From the NCBI RefSeq assembly GCF_003086295.3, contig NC_092048.1:68800841-68864840 (forward strand): a stretch of 64,000 nt of DNA. The letters run 5' to 3'. The notes under the pieces were generated by a model. The model worked only from the letters and a program-made list of their open reading frames with translations, was not told the DNA's origin and did no database searches. The translations under genes were made by a program, and so were the position numbers. The stretch comes from Arachis hypogaea (taxonomy: Eukaryota; Streptophyta; Magnoliopsida; Fabales; Fabaceae). This document shows positions 45,401-55,794 of the stretch, piece by piece. Position 1 is the first letter of the stretch, and every line of letters begins with the position of its first letter.

Positions 45401-48103
45401 CTGCAGCTCTGACATCATAATATTCAATGAACTTATGATGCCTCTTGTGAGGAGTTTCCCTTATCTGCAAAGATATTGATCATTAAAAATAAGGTTATTT
45501 TTAGTTAGAGAACTAAAAAGGACACAGAAACAGAGGCACATCTACCCACATCTCAATAGATCTGACAATAGCAGTTCAGAAAAATAAAAGAATCACCTCT
45601 TTGACTTCTCCATAAGCCCCAAATATTTGACGGAGGTCTTCATTTGAAACAGATGGATCCAAATTGAAAACCACCAAGGTTCCTTGGTTGATATCCTTGT
45701 CTGATGGGTTATCCTGGGATGTGCAAGAAAAGAAAGCAAGTACAAGAATGTCAAGGCATTCAATTACTAAGAAAAACTTAGGACGACTGTGAAGTAGGTT
45801 AAGGAGAATATAATACCTTTGGTATTGAGAAATGTATGTCAAGTTTCCTGCGACGCAGAGGTTTGTTTTGTAATGCACGCATAGCTGTTCGAGCAGCACG
45901 GATGTCATAATAGGATATCATTACAAAACCCCGATGTTTACATGCAGTATAGAGGGTTCTAATATCACCATATTGCTGGAAAATAATATAAAATCACAAT
46001 TAACAATTCTTACAGCAAAAATTTTGAATGATATATCAGTTAATTAATTAACCCTTGATCAGGGATAATGAAGCACATTTAATGTGTTCCAGAAACAAAT
46101 TGCAGCCACTTGTTTCTATTTACAATGTTTAAAATGTATACAGAAAAATAATGAGAAAAGGCCCTTCCTACCTTCCACAAATATGCACACATTTGGAACT
46201 AAGGATTCACATCTGAAATTAAAACTATTTTAAGGCTCACATTAGAACTTTCTAAGGAGTCATGTCAATATAGATTTAAGTTCATGATTAACTCTATTCG
46301 TAGAAACATATCAAGTATTCAAAAAGTAAAATTAATTTACAGTTATAAATACATAGATACAAAATTCACAGTAGTTGTGCTGTCATATATAGGGTTCAGC
46401 ACAATCTTGAGACATGAAAGTCTATAACAACAAAATCCTCCCCCCAACATGATTTATTTTATATAGCACTTGCTTTCTTTGAGACAAAGAAGCAACTGTG
46501 TTACAGTTCAGAATTTTGAGCAATATATATTTGACTGAAGAAAGAAAAAGGTATGGCAAAAGCTTTTAATTTTCATCTTCACAGGTAAACTACTTTCCTT
46601 CTTAGTCCCACAATGTTGATTTAACTTTTGGGAGACTTGCACTTCATTGAAAGGGGAAAATGCAAGCAAAATTCACATTACAATTACGCAATTTGTCAAT
46701 TAATCATCTCCATGCCTTCCTCCTTAATCTCCCGTCAGTAGAGAGTTTCTAACTTGTAGCCACAAACACCAAAACAACCAATTTATTTTTAACTTAGCAT
46801 ATGCCCGCCAAAAGCTATTCATTAAGCTTAAATACTATACTTTATGATAATTTAGTTTAATTTAGTTCTAGATCTTTACTTTAGATGCTATTCTCTCTCA
46901 ACTTTGATTTTGAAAGAAGCACTGTCGTAGCATCTTTTGATTTAATTATTTTTCCTGACGAAAGCATCTAATTATCTTGCACTCTTTTTGTGCATATTCT
47001 TTAAAAATGTTCATTTTTTTCTTTTCCTTGAAAAGGTTTCAAACAAATAGGAACTTAGACTATACAAATAGAATATACTATTTTTCATTACTTGGAACCT
47101 CATCATTTCAGAAGTCCGAACAACTCCAGAAATAATATCTACAGTAAATAGTTTTAAATTCTAAACAATTTTGTCTTGTTTACATAATTTTGTTGTTAAC
47201 AAAGATATCCAAATGTCAAGACCAACAAAGTTGGCATACTATTGAACTCAACAAGCAAATAAACGTACATACAAAATTGTCTATTTAAATCAGACTACCT
47301 TATACTAACCTCAAAAAGAGCTCTCAGCTCTGAATCCTCCACGTTGCTGTTAATATTTCGGACAAATAGCGTTCGAGAAGGATGCTCTCCATATGGATGT
47401 TCTCCAGCAACAGTTCCAACACCATTAGGAAAAGAATAATGAGGCAAACCATTGCTAACAACACTATCGGAGAAGTTCAATTTGGACATGCCCGCACTGA
47501 AACCATCCTGATCAGGATCTAGATCCATATCTCCAAAAAGATCATACTCTTCCAAGTCCTCAAGAGAACCAGGTAAACCACTTAGATCAAAATCATCCAT
47601 TATGCCGGCCAAAAGCTCCTCTTCATCATCAGGAAGCGTGGTTCCCACTGCATGAGCACCGACACCTTCTAATGAACCCTTGTCTTGAAGCTTTTCAAAG
47701 CCAGATGAGATGTCATCAACAGATTGATAACCATTTTCAGTATCATTTATGTTCACTGCAAGTTGGCAAAAAATGGGTCAAAAGGTTTTTCTATAATATG
47801 GAGTACAAGACTAAAGGTGCTGTAAAAAAATATGGCATACACTTTTCGTGTGGAAGAACAGGTAATGAACTGGAAAAGAGACTAGCATCAGATGACGCAT
47901 GGTATGAATCAGATCCAGATGAAACCCCCCGTGCACTGCACCCCACTCCTCTAGGTATATTTATGGATGCAATCTTTGAAGGACCTATTTGTAATAATAA
48001 AATAAACAATACAATTAGTTCAACGTAGAACTCATTATGGTAACCAAAACAGAAATGAATTTAGATAATTACCCAAAGATGAAGGATCAAAAGACTGCTT
48101 CAT
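42384..48103 (-). CDS. MEI2-like RNA-binding protein (AML5 type), 12 coding exons
   Basis: Exons on the minus strand: 48103-48073 (exon reaches 48115), 47984-47841, 47755-47310, 45975-45817, 45713-45597, 45464-45313, 44866-44775, 44291-43337, 43251-43167, 43077-43009, 42875-42696, 42488-42384. All borders are GT/AG, phases match, and the total is 2535 nt (844 residues plus stop). RRM1 is at EHPSRTLFVRNINSN to KLDIHFSIPK, RRM2 at GTLVVFNLDPSVSNEDLRQI to GKRIKLEPSRPGG. The C-terminal Mei2-type RRM3 has TTLMIKNIPNK, FLYLPIDFK, NVGYAFINM and KTALVSHFQNSSLM. An acidic motif ELLAGIMDDFDLSGLPGSL lies before RRM1. MEI2-like proteins bind RNA and act in meiosis and growth control in plants. The short N-terminus suggests the AML5 clade (recollection). 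An ATG 5 bp upstream opens a two-codon frame that overlaps the start. The last exon is predicted; reading on past 42696 would give a shorter end. Confidence 0.9.
44359..44747. mobile_element. Possible MITE in an intron of the MEI2-like gene
   Basis: A 389-bp AT-rich segment in the intron between 44291 and 44775. Left end CTTAGTTCGGTAAAACTTTT and the reverse complement of the right end (CTTAGGCTTGATTTGGTAAA, then GCTTTT) form an imperfect terminal inverted repeat. Internal words such as GTGCTTTTAAAAAGCAC are also inverted. There is no coding capacity. I see no clear target duplication, so the class is undecided. Confidence 0.45.
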
Positions 48104-48529
48104 TGCATCACCCTTCTGCTTCAGTCACAGACTAGTAAGATATTACATCAATTAGTGTTTGTCTTGATCAGGAAAATTAAGATCCCTTGCAATAGATATG
48201 GCAACCACCACAAAACTTGTAAAAAGCTAATCACACCAAGATTGGGAATATTCTATTTTCTACTAAATAGAGTTTGGAAGTTTCATTGTTTTATTCTTTC
48301 CCTACCAATGCAGACATTTTAGGAGGGGCAGAGGAAAAGCGGTATGTTTCCATTACCCGAAAATCACAATAGGTACATATGTATGAATTTCCCTCTAGTA
48401 CAATAAAAAAGTGCAAGCTATATCCAATTACACAAACCCAAGCTCCCCTCAAGAATCAGCAGCAGCTGAAGCTGCATACCATGATTAAAGATCAATCCCC
48501 ATATAGATAGCACAAAAAAATAAATAAAT

Positions 48530-48543
48530 AAATAAATAAATAA
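48530..48543. repeat. AAAT microsatellite in 5' intron
   Basis: A run of (TAAA) units within the leader intron (48116-49112) of the MEI2-like gene. Confidence 0.8.
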
Positions 48544-49112
48544 AGAACAAAAACTTTTTGAACAGTTTTCAGCACAAACACAAGATTCTGCTTCAATATA
48601 AAAAAAGTGAGTGAGGGGAAAATAATATATTAAAACTAGAAAGGCCCCTTGTAGTTAAACTCGAGCTGCCAATTCTTCTCTCTCTCTCCTTTTTCCCCCC
48701 ATTCGGAAAGAAAATAGCATATCAAGGGATGCTCGAAAATAAAGTATTAGCGGTTACCAACACCATTTAATAAAGCAGGTGATCGCAACAATAAAACCAA
48801 CCCAAATTAGTGCTAAATAAACAATAAATAAACAAAATATTTTTGTCTTGACCAAAGGGTAAAACAACCCTTCAAACCAAAACCCAAAACCAAAAATTAA
48901 AAGTACTTTCAGAAACCTTAGAGTTCAGAATAACCATGAAAGAAATCCCTTCAATCATTATGAAAATAACCGCTGCACTCAAAGAGCAAATTCAACTTAA
49001 AAGCGGGCTATAATCGAGCGGTTAATTTCAAACAACAAAAACAATTAGGACTCAGAATTTGGAATTGGAAAATCAGAGAAAGAGTGAATCAAAACGGAAA
49101 CACGCGAATTTA

Positions 49113-49560
49113 CCTGAAATTCGAAGGGTGCAACAGTCAGAAAACCCTAAAGCTTACGAATTTTAAAAACCAGAATTGGTATTTGAGGGTCTAGGTACCT
49201 AGAAACTTGTCTCTTTAGCCCCTAAAAAACCAGAATTGGTATTTGATATATTTCAAGAAATTTGAGAGGAGAGAGGTCGGAAAGAGTGAAGAAGAGAAGC
49301 TGAGTTTGAGTTTGAGTTTGAGAGTGTGTCTGCGTGCGTGTGCGTGTTTCATGCAGAGTATGGTTTGTGATGTGAATTGGTTGGGGGAATCTTTTGGGAG
49401 AGGGAGAGAAAGGTGAGGAGCAAGAGCATAGCGATGATTGGCGCCTGACCCTGACCCGAGAGAGAGAGTGTGTGTGAAAAAGGAGTGGAAAATGGAAAAT
49501 GATTGATTTGAGAGACGAGAAAAGTGTGGTTCGGTCGAATGCGGAGCATTTAAATGTATT
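49113..49560 (-). other. 5' leader exon and proximal promoter of the MEI2-like gene
   Basis: The exon ends at 49113 with CAG|GTAAATTCG on the minus strand; the leader intron then runs to 48116. The upstream limit is not visible; the CT/GA-rich tract at about 49255-49340 (TTTGAG repeats) is typical of plant leaders. A 22-nt repeat (from AAAAACCAGAATTGGT, about 49165 and 49225) recurs 60 bp apart. No clear TATA box was identified. Confidence 0.55.
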
Positions 49561-49680
49561 TAAGCATAATTTGAAGTCCGGAACCCCGATTTCGGCATTT
49601 TATTACACCACTGCCAGAAATCTATTATGATAGATCATTTTCTTTCGTAACTTTTTAAAATATAAACTTACTTAGGATAG

Positions 49681-50213
49681 TGTTCCGGGGCTTATCTAGA
49701 ACTGGATGGTTGGACTTGAATGAGAGATTCAAACGCTAAAAGAAGGTGGTCTCCAATTTGTTTTACGTCGAGAAGCCGCCGTTCGAGTTGTGTGTTCTAA
49801 GAGATGGAGGGTGATACCTGCAAAGACACTCCGATGCCTAAGTCAGCATGTGGTTAAACAGGTTTAGAATGTATTGAAACTTAGTGATACTTGAGGAGTG
49901 TCAGTGTATTTATAGTGGTGAACCAATAACCACCGTTGGAGTAGTGCCACCTTTTTAGGTGGATAACTGTCCCTTTTATCTAGAAATTGTTGGGATATAG
50001 CTTCTAGAAGTGGGTTGAGAGATTTTAGGGGCAGTTACTTATTTTAATAAGTGTTATCTGCCAGCTATCTCTTGAACCCGACTTCTTTGAAAAGAAGTAT
50101 GTGTTGAGTCTGACCTCTTCTGAAGAGGTCAGTGAATAACGAAGGCCAATCTTTGGATTGAGCCTTTTGGTGTATTTGAACCTGGGCCATAGCGTTGGGT
50201 CAGGGTAGGAACA
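49681..50213 (-). repeat. Tat-type LTR, element E (3' LTR, 533 bp)
   Basis: Ends are inverted TGTTCC/GGAACA. On the minus strand it starts TGTTCCTACCCTG at 50213 and has TATAAATA at 49914-49907. The purine-rich GAGTAGGGGCC just above 50213 acts as the polypurine tract, so this is a 3' LTR. It lies about 130 bp from the likely 5' end of the MEI2-like gene and points toward it. Confidence 0.83.
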
Positions 50214-51672
50214 GGCCCCTACTCGAGTCCAATCTCTTTTACTTATGAGTTGGATTCGAGTATTGAACTCGGGTCTGTAGCTGATGTGATTTTTAAAACC
50301 GACGTGATTTTAAATTTCTTAACCGCCAAAGTCTAATCAAACGTCGCGTCTGTTAGGGTTTTCGCATTTACACGTGGAAGCAGTTACATTGGTAACAGTG
50401 CGTTTCTTTAATGATCGCGTCAACTTACCCTTATGCCCATGCCGTGTTATAAATACTTTTCCCTCTTTAAACGACTTGTTTTTGGCCAAGTCCTTTTTCT
50501 AGAACTGATTTGTATAACTCGTTCTTTCCGAGTTTTTTAAGGCTTGTAGGCTCTGTATGAGTTTTAGCACATCTTGCTTAACCAAAGAATATTTCTTGTC
50601 CTAGTTTCGTATAACTCGTTCAGTTCGAGTTGTTTTGAGGATACATGACTTGTTTTAATACAAATCACCTTTCTAAAACTTATTCTGATTTCTTACGACT
50701 TGTTTTGATACAAATCGTTTACTTCAAAAATCTTGTCCTTAGGTTGTTGTGAATGCTAGAACAAATTTTCTTTGAACAACTTGTTTTTGTGAAATTGTTC
50801 CATTTTATACGACTAGGTCATTTATTCGTAGAGATAAGATCGTGGGCTTGAGATTTTGTACGATTCATTCGTGAGGGTCGAGTTGTTAAATCGTATTTAT
50901 GCCTCGAGGGGCATATTTGGTTAAGTTACTTTTGTGACTTATTCTAAACACAACTTTTTCAACCCGTTTGGCCCGAGCTGTTTCGAGGTGTTTTCTTTCC
51001 AATTCGCATATGTAACTTCTTTCCACCAATTGATTCCTCGTCGCTTCATCCAAGCGATTTCTATATGATCGGCCTGTGATTTTCGCGGTTTATCGAGCTT
51101 CAATTGGTGTGTGTTAATTGTAGAAAATCATTTTTCATAAGAAATTATGGGATCTCCTTATATTGGAGGTGTGTCGCGACCTTGACAGTTTTTCACCCTT
51201 GAAGTTAGACACTTTGTAGTAGCCCTTTTCTAAGATTTCAGCAATCTTGTAGGGTCCTATCCAGTTTGTTGCCAGTTTTTCTTCGCCCGACCTCTGTAAC
51301 CTGATATTATGTCTTATCGGGATGAGGTCATTTGTGGCGAACCTCGTAGCCATCCTTTGTCTCAAAATCTCTTTTTCTTATTCGAGTTTTCTCTCGAATT
51401 TCTGAAAGGAGATCGAGCTTTTCTTTTGAACTTGAAAGTTACCAACTTCCTTGTAGAATTTCTCAAAGCCTCTTTTCTTATCTGAGTTTGCTTTGGAAGG
51501 AGATCGAGTTCTTCTTTTGTGCTCTGATATCATTGTAGAATGTTGTCTTTGGTTTTTAATAATTTTGGACTTGGCTCTCGTAATAAGCCAGTGCCCCTAC
51601 TCGAGGTCGAGCTTCATAAAGTCGGACTTGAGTATTCAGTCATGCCATTCTTGAATCTTACTATTTGTTGCT
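50214..51672 (-). other. Element E 3' internal remnant
   Basis: Mostly non-coding, with degenerate repeats of the CTTGTTTTGATACAAAT and GTATAACTCGTTC type at 50480-50760. It carries the integrase tail at 51135-51365. From about 51540 to 51672 a second polypurine-like word (CCCCTACTCGAG, antisense, about 51595) suggests a further rearranged piece of the same family. Confidence 0.55.
51135..51365 (-). pseudogene. Integrase C-terminal fragment, Tat-type element E
   Basis: 76 codons corresponding to the end of a Ty3/gypsy integrase (FATNDLIPIRHNI.. KLATNWIGPYKIAEILEKGYY). Same place and spacing as the end of the integrase at 55795 (FAENDLILIRNDI.. NWKGPYRVVEVLGKGYY). The rest of pol is missing. 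Confidence 0.8.
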
Positions 51673-52212
51673 GTTTCGGGGGTTACCTGAAATTGGAGGT
51701 CGATCTCGGATGAGATCTTCTGTACTGGTCGGAGATGGCGTGTCCGGCTGGCTGGTGGCGGCTGGAGCTGTTGTGTCTGACTTGTTGGACTTGCTGCACT
51801 GCTGATCCTTGGTCACCCGAGGGTGGGGGGTACCTGCAAGAGACTCCGATGCTTAAGTTAGCACGGGTATTAAGCAGGTTTTTTGTAGAATCAGAGTATG
51901 AGTTATACCTGGGTGCTCCAGTGTATTTATAGTAGTTGTAGAGTGACCTTTTTAGATAAGATAACTTAGTTATCTTATCTTATCTTATCTTTTGGTGAGG
52001 TCAGCTTATCTTCAATGGAACCGACCTTATCTCTATAGGCTTGGACTGCCTTTGGATATGGGTCATATTCCTTGAGTTGGGCCCATTTTTTGGGCTTTCC
52101 TGTCGATTTGGCCGAGCTCTTTTGGGAAGAGATCGGATAGTCTGACCTGAAGAGGTCAGTCGCTTTGTCGCCGATCATCCCGGGTCGGATAACTCGACTC
52201 AGGGTATGAACA
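51673..52212 (-). repeat. Tat-type LTR, element D (3' LTR, 540 bp)
   Basis: Related to the LTR at 49681 (left ends TGTTTCGGGGGTTACCTG and TGTTCCGGGGCTTATCTA). On the minus strand it starts TGTTCATACCCTG at 52212 and has TATAAATA at 51931-51924. A purine-rich tract (GAGCAGGGGCAC) lies just above 52212. The 5 bases outside the lower end are GTTGC; the matching 5' LTR is not in the window. Confidence 0.82.
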
Positions 52213-53401
52213 GTGCCCCTGCTCGAGCTCGGTCTTTCTTTTGGAGGTCGAGTCTTGGTTTTAGGACTTCGATCCTTCTCGGGTGAAGCCGAACTCGAGC
52301 ATTTTGTCGACTTCCTCTTTTGTAGAACCTTTTTGAATGTAGAACGTTTTCCTCTAAAAGCGCGCGCTTTTGTATTAGCGCCTTGTTATGGGGAACGTGC
52401 GAGGGTTTAATGCCCCAATTAATTTGGCATTAATTGCCCCGTTTAACTTCTTTATTTTTGAACTTTACACTCAGGAAACAGTTTCTCTTCTTCACTCTTT
52501 CTTTGTAACTTCTCCCTTTACTCTCTCGCTTTCTGTTTCTGGCTTTGAGTCCATAGCTCCTTCCTACGACGCTTGCTTTGTTGCTGTTTTCGTGGAAGAG
52601 GGGTGATTCTGGATTTTGCCTTCCGTTTTTCTGCTTTCTTTTGCAGCTTTTCTCCCATTTTCCAGGTTTGGTTCTTCTTCCTTCCTTCCTTTACGCCATT
52701 TATTTTGAGAAAGTTTTTATTTTGGCTAGAGAAAGTTTGGATCTTTCTGCCTTTACTTATGCCTGATCGTGGTGTGTTCTGTAGTTTTTTTGCCTCTTTG
52801 CATGATTTTTCGCTTTTCCTGTTGCTTGCTGTTTTTATGGCTTCTGCCTGTTGTTAGTGCTTTTGGTTTCGAAACTTTGAGTGATAATTTTGTTTGATCC
52901 TAAAAAAGGAAGTATCTTTGACGCTTTCTACTTGTCGTGCTTTGATGTTTGGGGATGCATGCTTGTTCTTTACTGATAAACTGTAGGAAGATAGTGGTTT
53001 TGATGACTTTCTGTGCTTTTTGCGTTTTGTCTTTTTCCTATGAAAATGCTCGCTATTTAAGGTCTTATATTCTTGTTTGAGAGATGCTAGAATGTAAGCG
53101 TTAGTTTTTTCTAGATGAAAATGATGAGCCCGCCTTTCCCTTGGAATGCAAAAAGATGTGAGAGTGTCCAGATACACGTAGGAGATGTTGGATGAAACTG
53201 AGCGAGCTTTTGTGACCGTCTTGGAAGAACACTGGGGTCAACCTCCCATCTTGATACAAAGAAATTTTTAACCAATTCTTCTCTTCTTCAAACCGAGCTG
53301 GGTATTTTGCGTTCCTGATTTTCCTTTTATTATTTGTTTATATTGCTTGTAAATGCCTTTCCGACTTGCAGCTTAATTTCTTACTGTTGTGTTTTATTTG
53401 C
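52213..53401. other. Element D 3' region, non-coding on the sense strand
   Basis: T-rich on the plus strand. It probably holds promoter, leader or intron sequence of the antisense ORF that follows: the splice acceptor TTTGCAG at about 53401 suggests an upstream exon I could not identify. Short open frames here look random. Confidence 0.5.
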
Positions 53402-54426
53402 AGAGGCAATGAAGAATAATGAATCCATGAAGGCTTTTAAAAGAGCACAGAAGGCGACTGCTGCTAAAAACATCTCGGTCAAGGCGGCCAGGGAGGGATC
53501 TTCCCAAGTGCGTGTGAAGCCGTCCATGCCAGAGTTCTCCTGGGGCGAGGAAGGTGATCCCCACTCCTCGAGTTCGTCTGGCTGACCCTCCACCAACTTC
53601 TGCCGCTCCTTCTGGCACTCCTCCCAATAAGAAACAAAAAACGGCTGAGCCTTTCAACTTTGATGCTCCCAACTTCAATGAGATCGAATTTGTGGATCAG
53701 CAAATCGGTCCCTACGGTGCTCTTCCTATGGACGATGTGTCTATCCTTCGCCATCTGGAATTTATGGCTCGAAACAGTGTAAAAATGGCGTATATGGGGG
53801 TTGCTTTGTACCGAACTGCTCAGAATATTCCTCTCCATGCCACCAAAGAGTTTATGGAGGAGACGAAGCAGGAGTTCGATCGGATGAAGGGCCTTAAAGA
53901 GGAGCTTGAGGTAAAGGTTGCCAAGTTGGAGAAGGATTTGGAGAACGAGAAGGCAAATTCTCTTGCTTTGGCAGCTTCTGTGCGGCTGGCCGAGAACATG
54001 GCACTGATGCATAAGGATAGCTACGTTACGTCTTATCGGGAGGTGATGCGTCTGAGGGGGGAGCTGGAGAGTGCCCGAGAAGATTACTCTGAGCTTCAGG
54101 GTCATCTCGTTGGCAGTGTAACTGCTGCTTACGAGAACCTGAAGGAACAAGTTCGGGTTATTGCTCCCGAGGCCGACCTTAACCTCTTCAGCCTGGATAA
54201 CATTGTCAGGGATGGCAAGATTGTCCCTGATGACGAGGATGATGATGTTGAACCTCCCCCTGTGTCCTCTGCCAAAGTGTCGACTTCTTCAGCTCCTCCG
54301 GTTGTAGCCGATCCGGATTGCCAGATTCTGAACCAGGAGGATGGAACTGTGGATGCTGTGCCTATTCAGACTCGCCCTCCTTCTCCCCCTAATAATGCTG
54401 CCAAGAAGGCTCCCGATGTTTGCTGA
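53402..54426 (+). pseudogene. Antisense extra ORF of the Tat-type element, one frameshift
   Basis: Lies between integrase and 3' LTR on the strand opposite to pol, as the additional ORFs of Tat-lineage elements do. The exon opens after TTTGCAG; about 60 codons (EAMKNNESMKAFKRAQ.. SWGEEGDP) run into a stop. A frame shifted by one base near 53550 continues for about 290 codons: a Pro-rich start, PYGALPMDDVSILRHLEFM, a coiled coil (EFDRMKGLKEELEVKVAKLE.. ENEKANSLAL), LFSLDNIVRDGKIVPD, and an acidic, Pro/Ser-rich end. I recognise it as a recurring protein of legume Tat elements but know no function for it. A full-length N-terminal part is not visible. Confidence 0.65.
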
Positions 54427-54794
54427 TTTCTCTCTGAACATTTGTGTAGCTAGCCCGGCTTGTGGGCTTTTAAACTCTTTATTGTTTTGTTAACTGCTGA
54501 CACTTTCTAGTCGCTTGCCTAGCAACTTTTATTTTGGAAAACAAAGGTAGCTTTCTAGCTTTTTGAGGTAGATTTTGCTGGCCTCTGAAGCTTTCTAACT
54601 TTTGTAGATTATATCACGTTTTTTTGCATTTATCTTGGTATCTCTTCTGGTTTTTGAGAGTGTTGGAATCTTGCGGCTCAGCCTCTTTGAATTGCTTTGT
54701 ACTTATTGTTTGTAGCTTGGATCCTTTGAGGTTGTGGCTGTGTGGGCCCAACTTGTTTTTCGGTTTTCTCGCTTTTGCTTGTATGTTTAGCACT

Positions 54795-55440
54795 TTCATA
54801 ACCGATTTCTTTACGTTAGTCCTCTTTGCAGTTATTTTTGTAGTCCTCTCTTTTGAATCTTTGCCAGATCTCTTTTTAAGGACTACTTTTATAACTTGGT
54901 TTTTGTAGGAGGCCGACTTCTTTACGTCGTCCTCTTCTAAGTTATTTTTGTAGTCCTCTTTCTTGGACCTTTGTCATGTCTCTTTCAAGGATTACTTTTA
55001 TAACTTGTTTTGTAGGAGGTCGACTTCTTTACGTCGTCCTCTTCTAAGTTATTTTTGTAATCCTCTTTCTTGGACCTTTGTCAGGTCTCTTTCAGGGATC
55101 ACTTTTATAACTTGTTCATTGTAGGAAACCGACTTCGTTATGTCGGTCTCTTCCAAGTTATTTTTGTAATCCTCTTTCTTGGACCTTTGTCAGGTCTCTT
55201 TCAGGGATTACTTTTATAACTTGTTCATTTTGGGCTGACTTTGTTATGTCGGGCCCTTATAAGTTAAAGTAATCCTCTTTAATAGGGTTGGCCATACCGC
55301 TTTCCAGGGTTTACTTGTAACTTGGGTTGACTTGGTCCGACTTCTTTACGTCGGCCAGTCTTTAAGTTATTATTTAGCAATCCATAAGACCTCGTCAGGT
55401 TCTTTTTCGGATCACTTTCGATAACTTCTTACATTATTCT
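54795..55440 (-). repeat. 108-bp tandem repeat downstream of pol, about 5 units
   Basis: Units recur at 107-109 bp (for example GTAGGA at 54905, 55012, 55121), each with a CCGACTTC/TCGACTTC start, AGTTATTTTTGTA in the middle and TTTTATAACTTG near the end. The first and last units are diverged. It sits between the integrase stop and the antisense ORF. Confidence 0.85.
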
Positions 55441-55794
55441 GTGTTCATCTTTGCCGATGTGTAGAAGGTGGTTGCTATCTTTAGATTGTCTTTTAGGTGA
55501 ATCGCGTTTTCAGCTTTATCGGACGATTGTCTTTATTGTGATCGTGCAGTGAAGTTGCTTTTCACTTTATGCCGATCTGTTGCTTTATAATCGGACGATG
55601 AATGCTTCAGATTAATGCATCTTGAAAACTTGTACAACATCTAAAATATATTTTATTAAAGGAAAGTGCAAATATATCCATGTGGGAATTTTTCATCCCT
55701 TTAAGTCGGATAGTGTCTGAGTCTCAACTTGGTGCCTCATTAAAAAAACTTTTCAGGAAAAAGAGTGCATCCAGTAGTGAGATCTTTACTTTTT

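Noticed and set aside
51673..52212. Reading 49681-52212 as one small element with two LTRs
   Set aside because: Both LTRs have a polypurine-like tract on the same (upper) side and no primer site lies below 51673, so both look like 3' LTRs.
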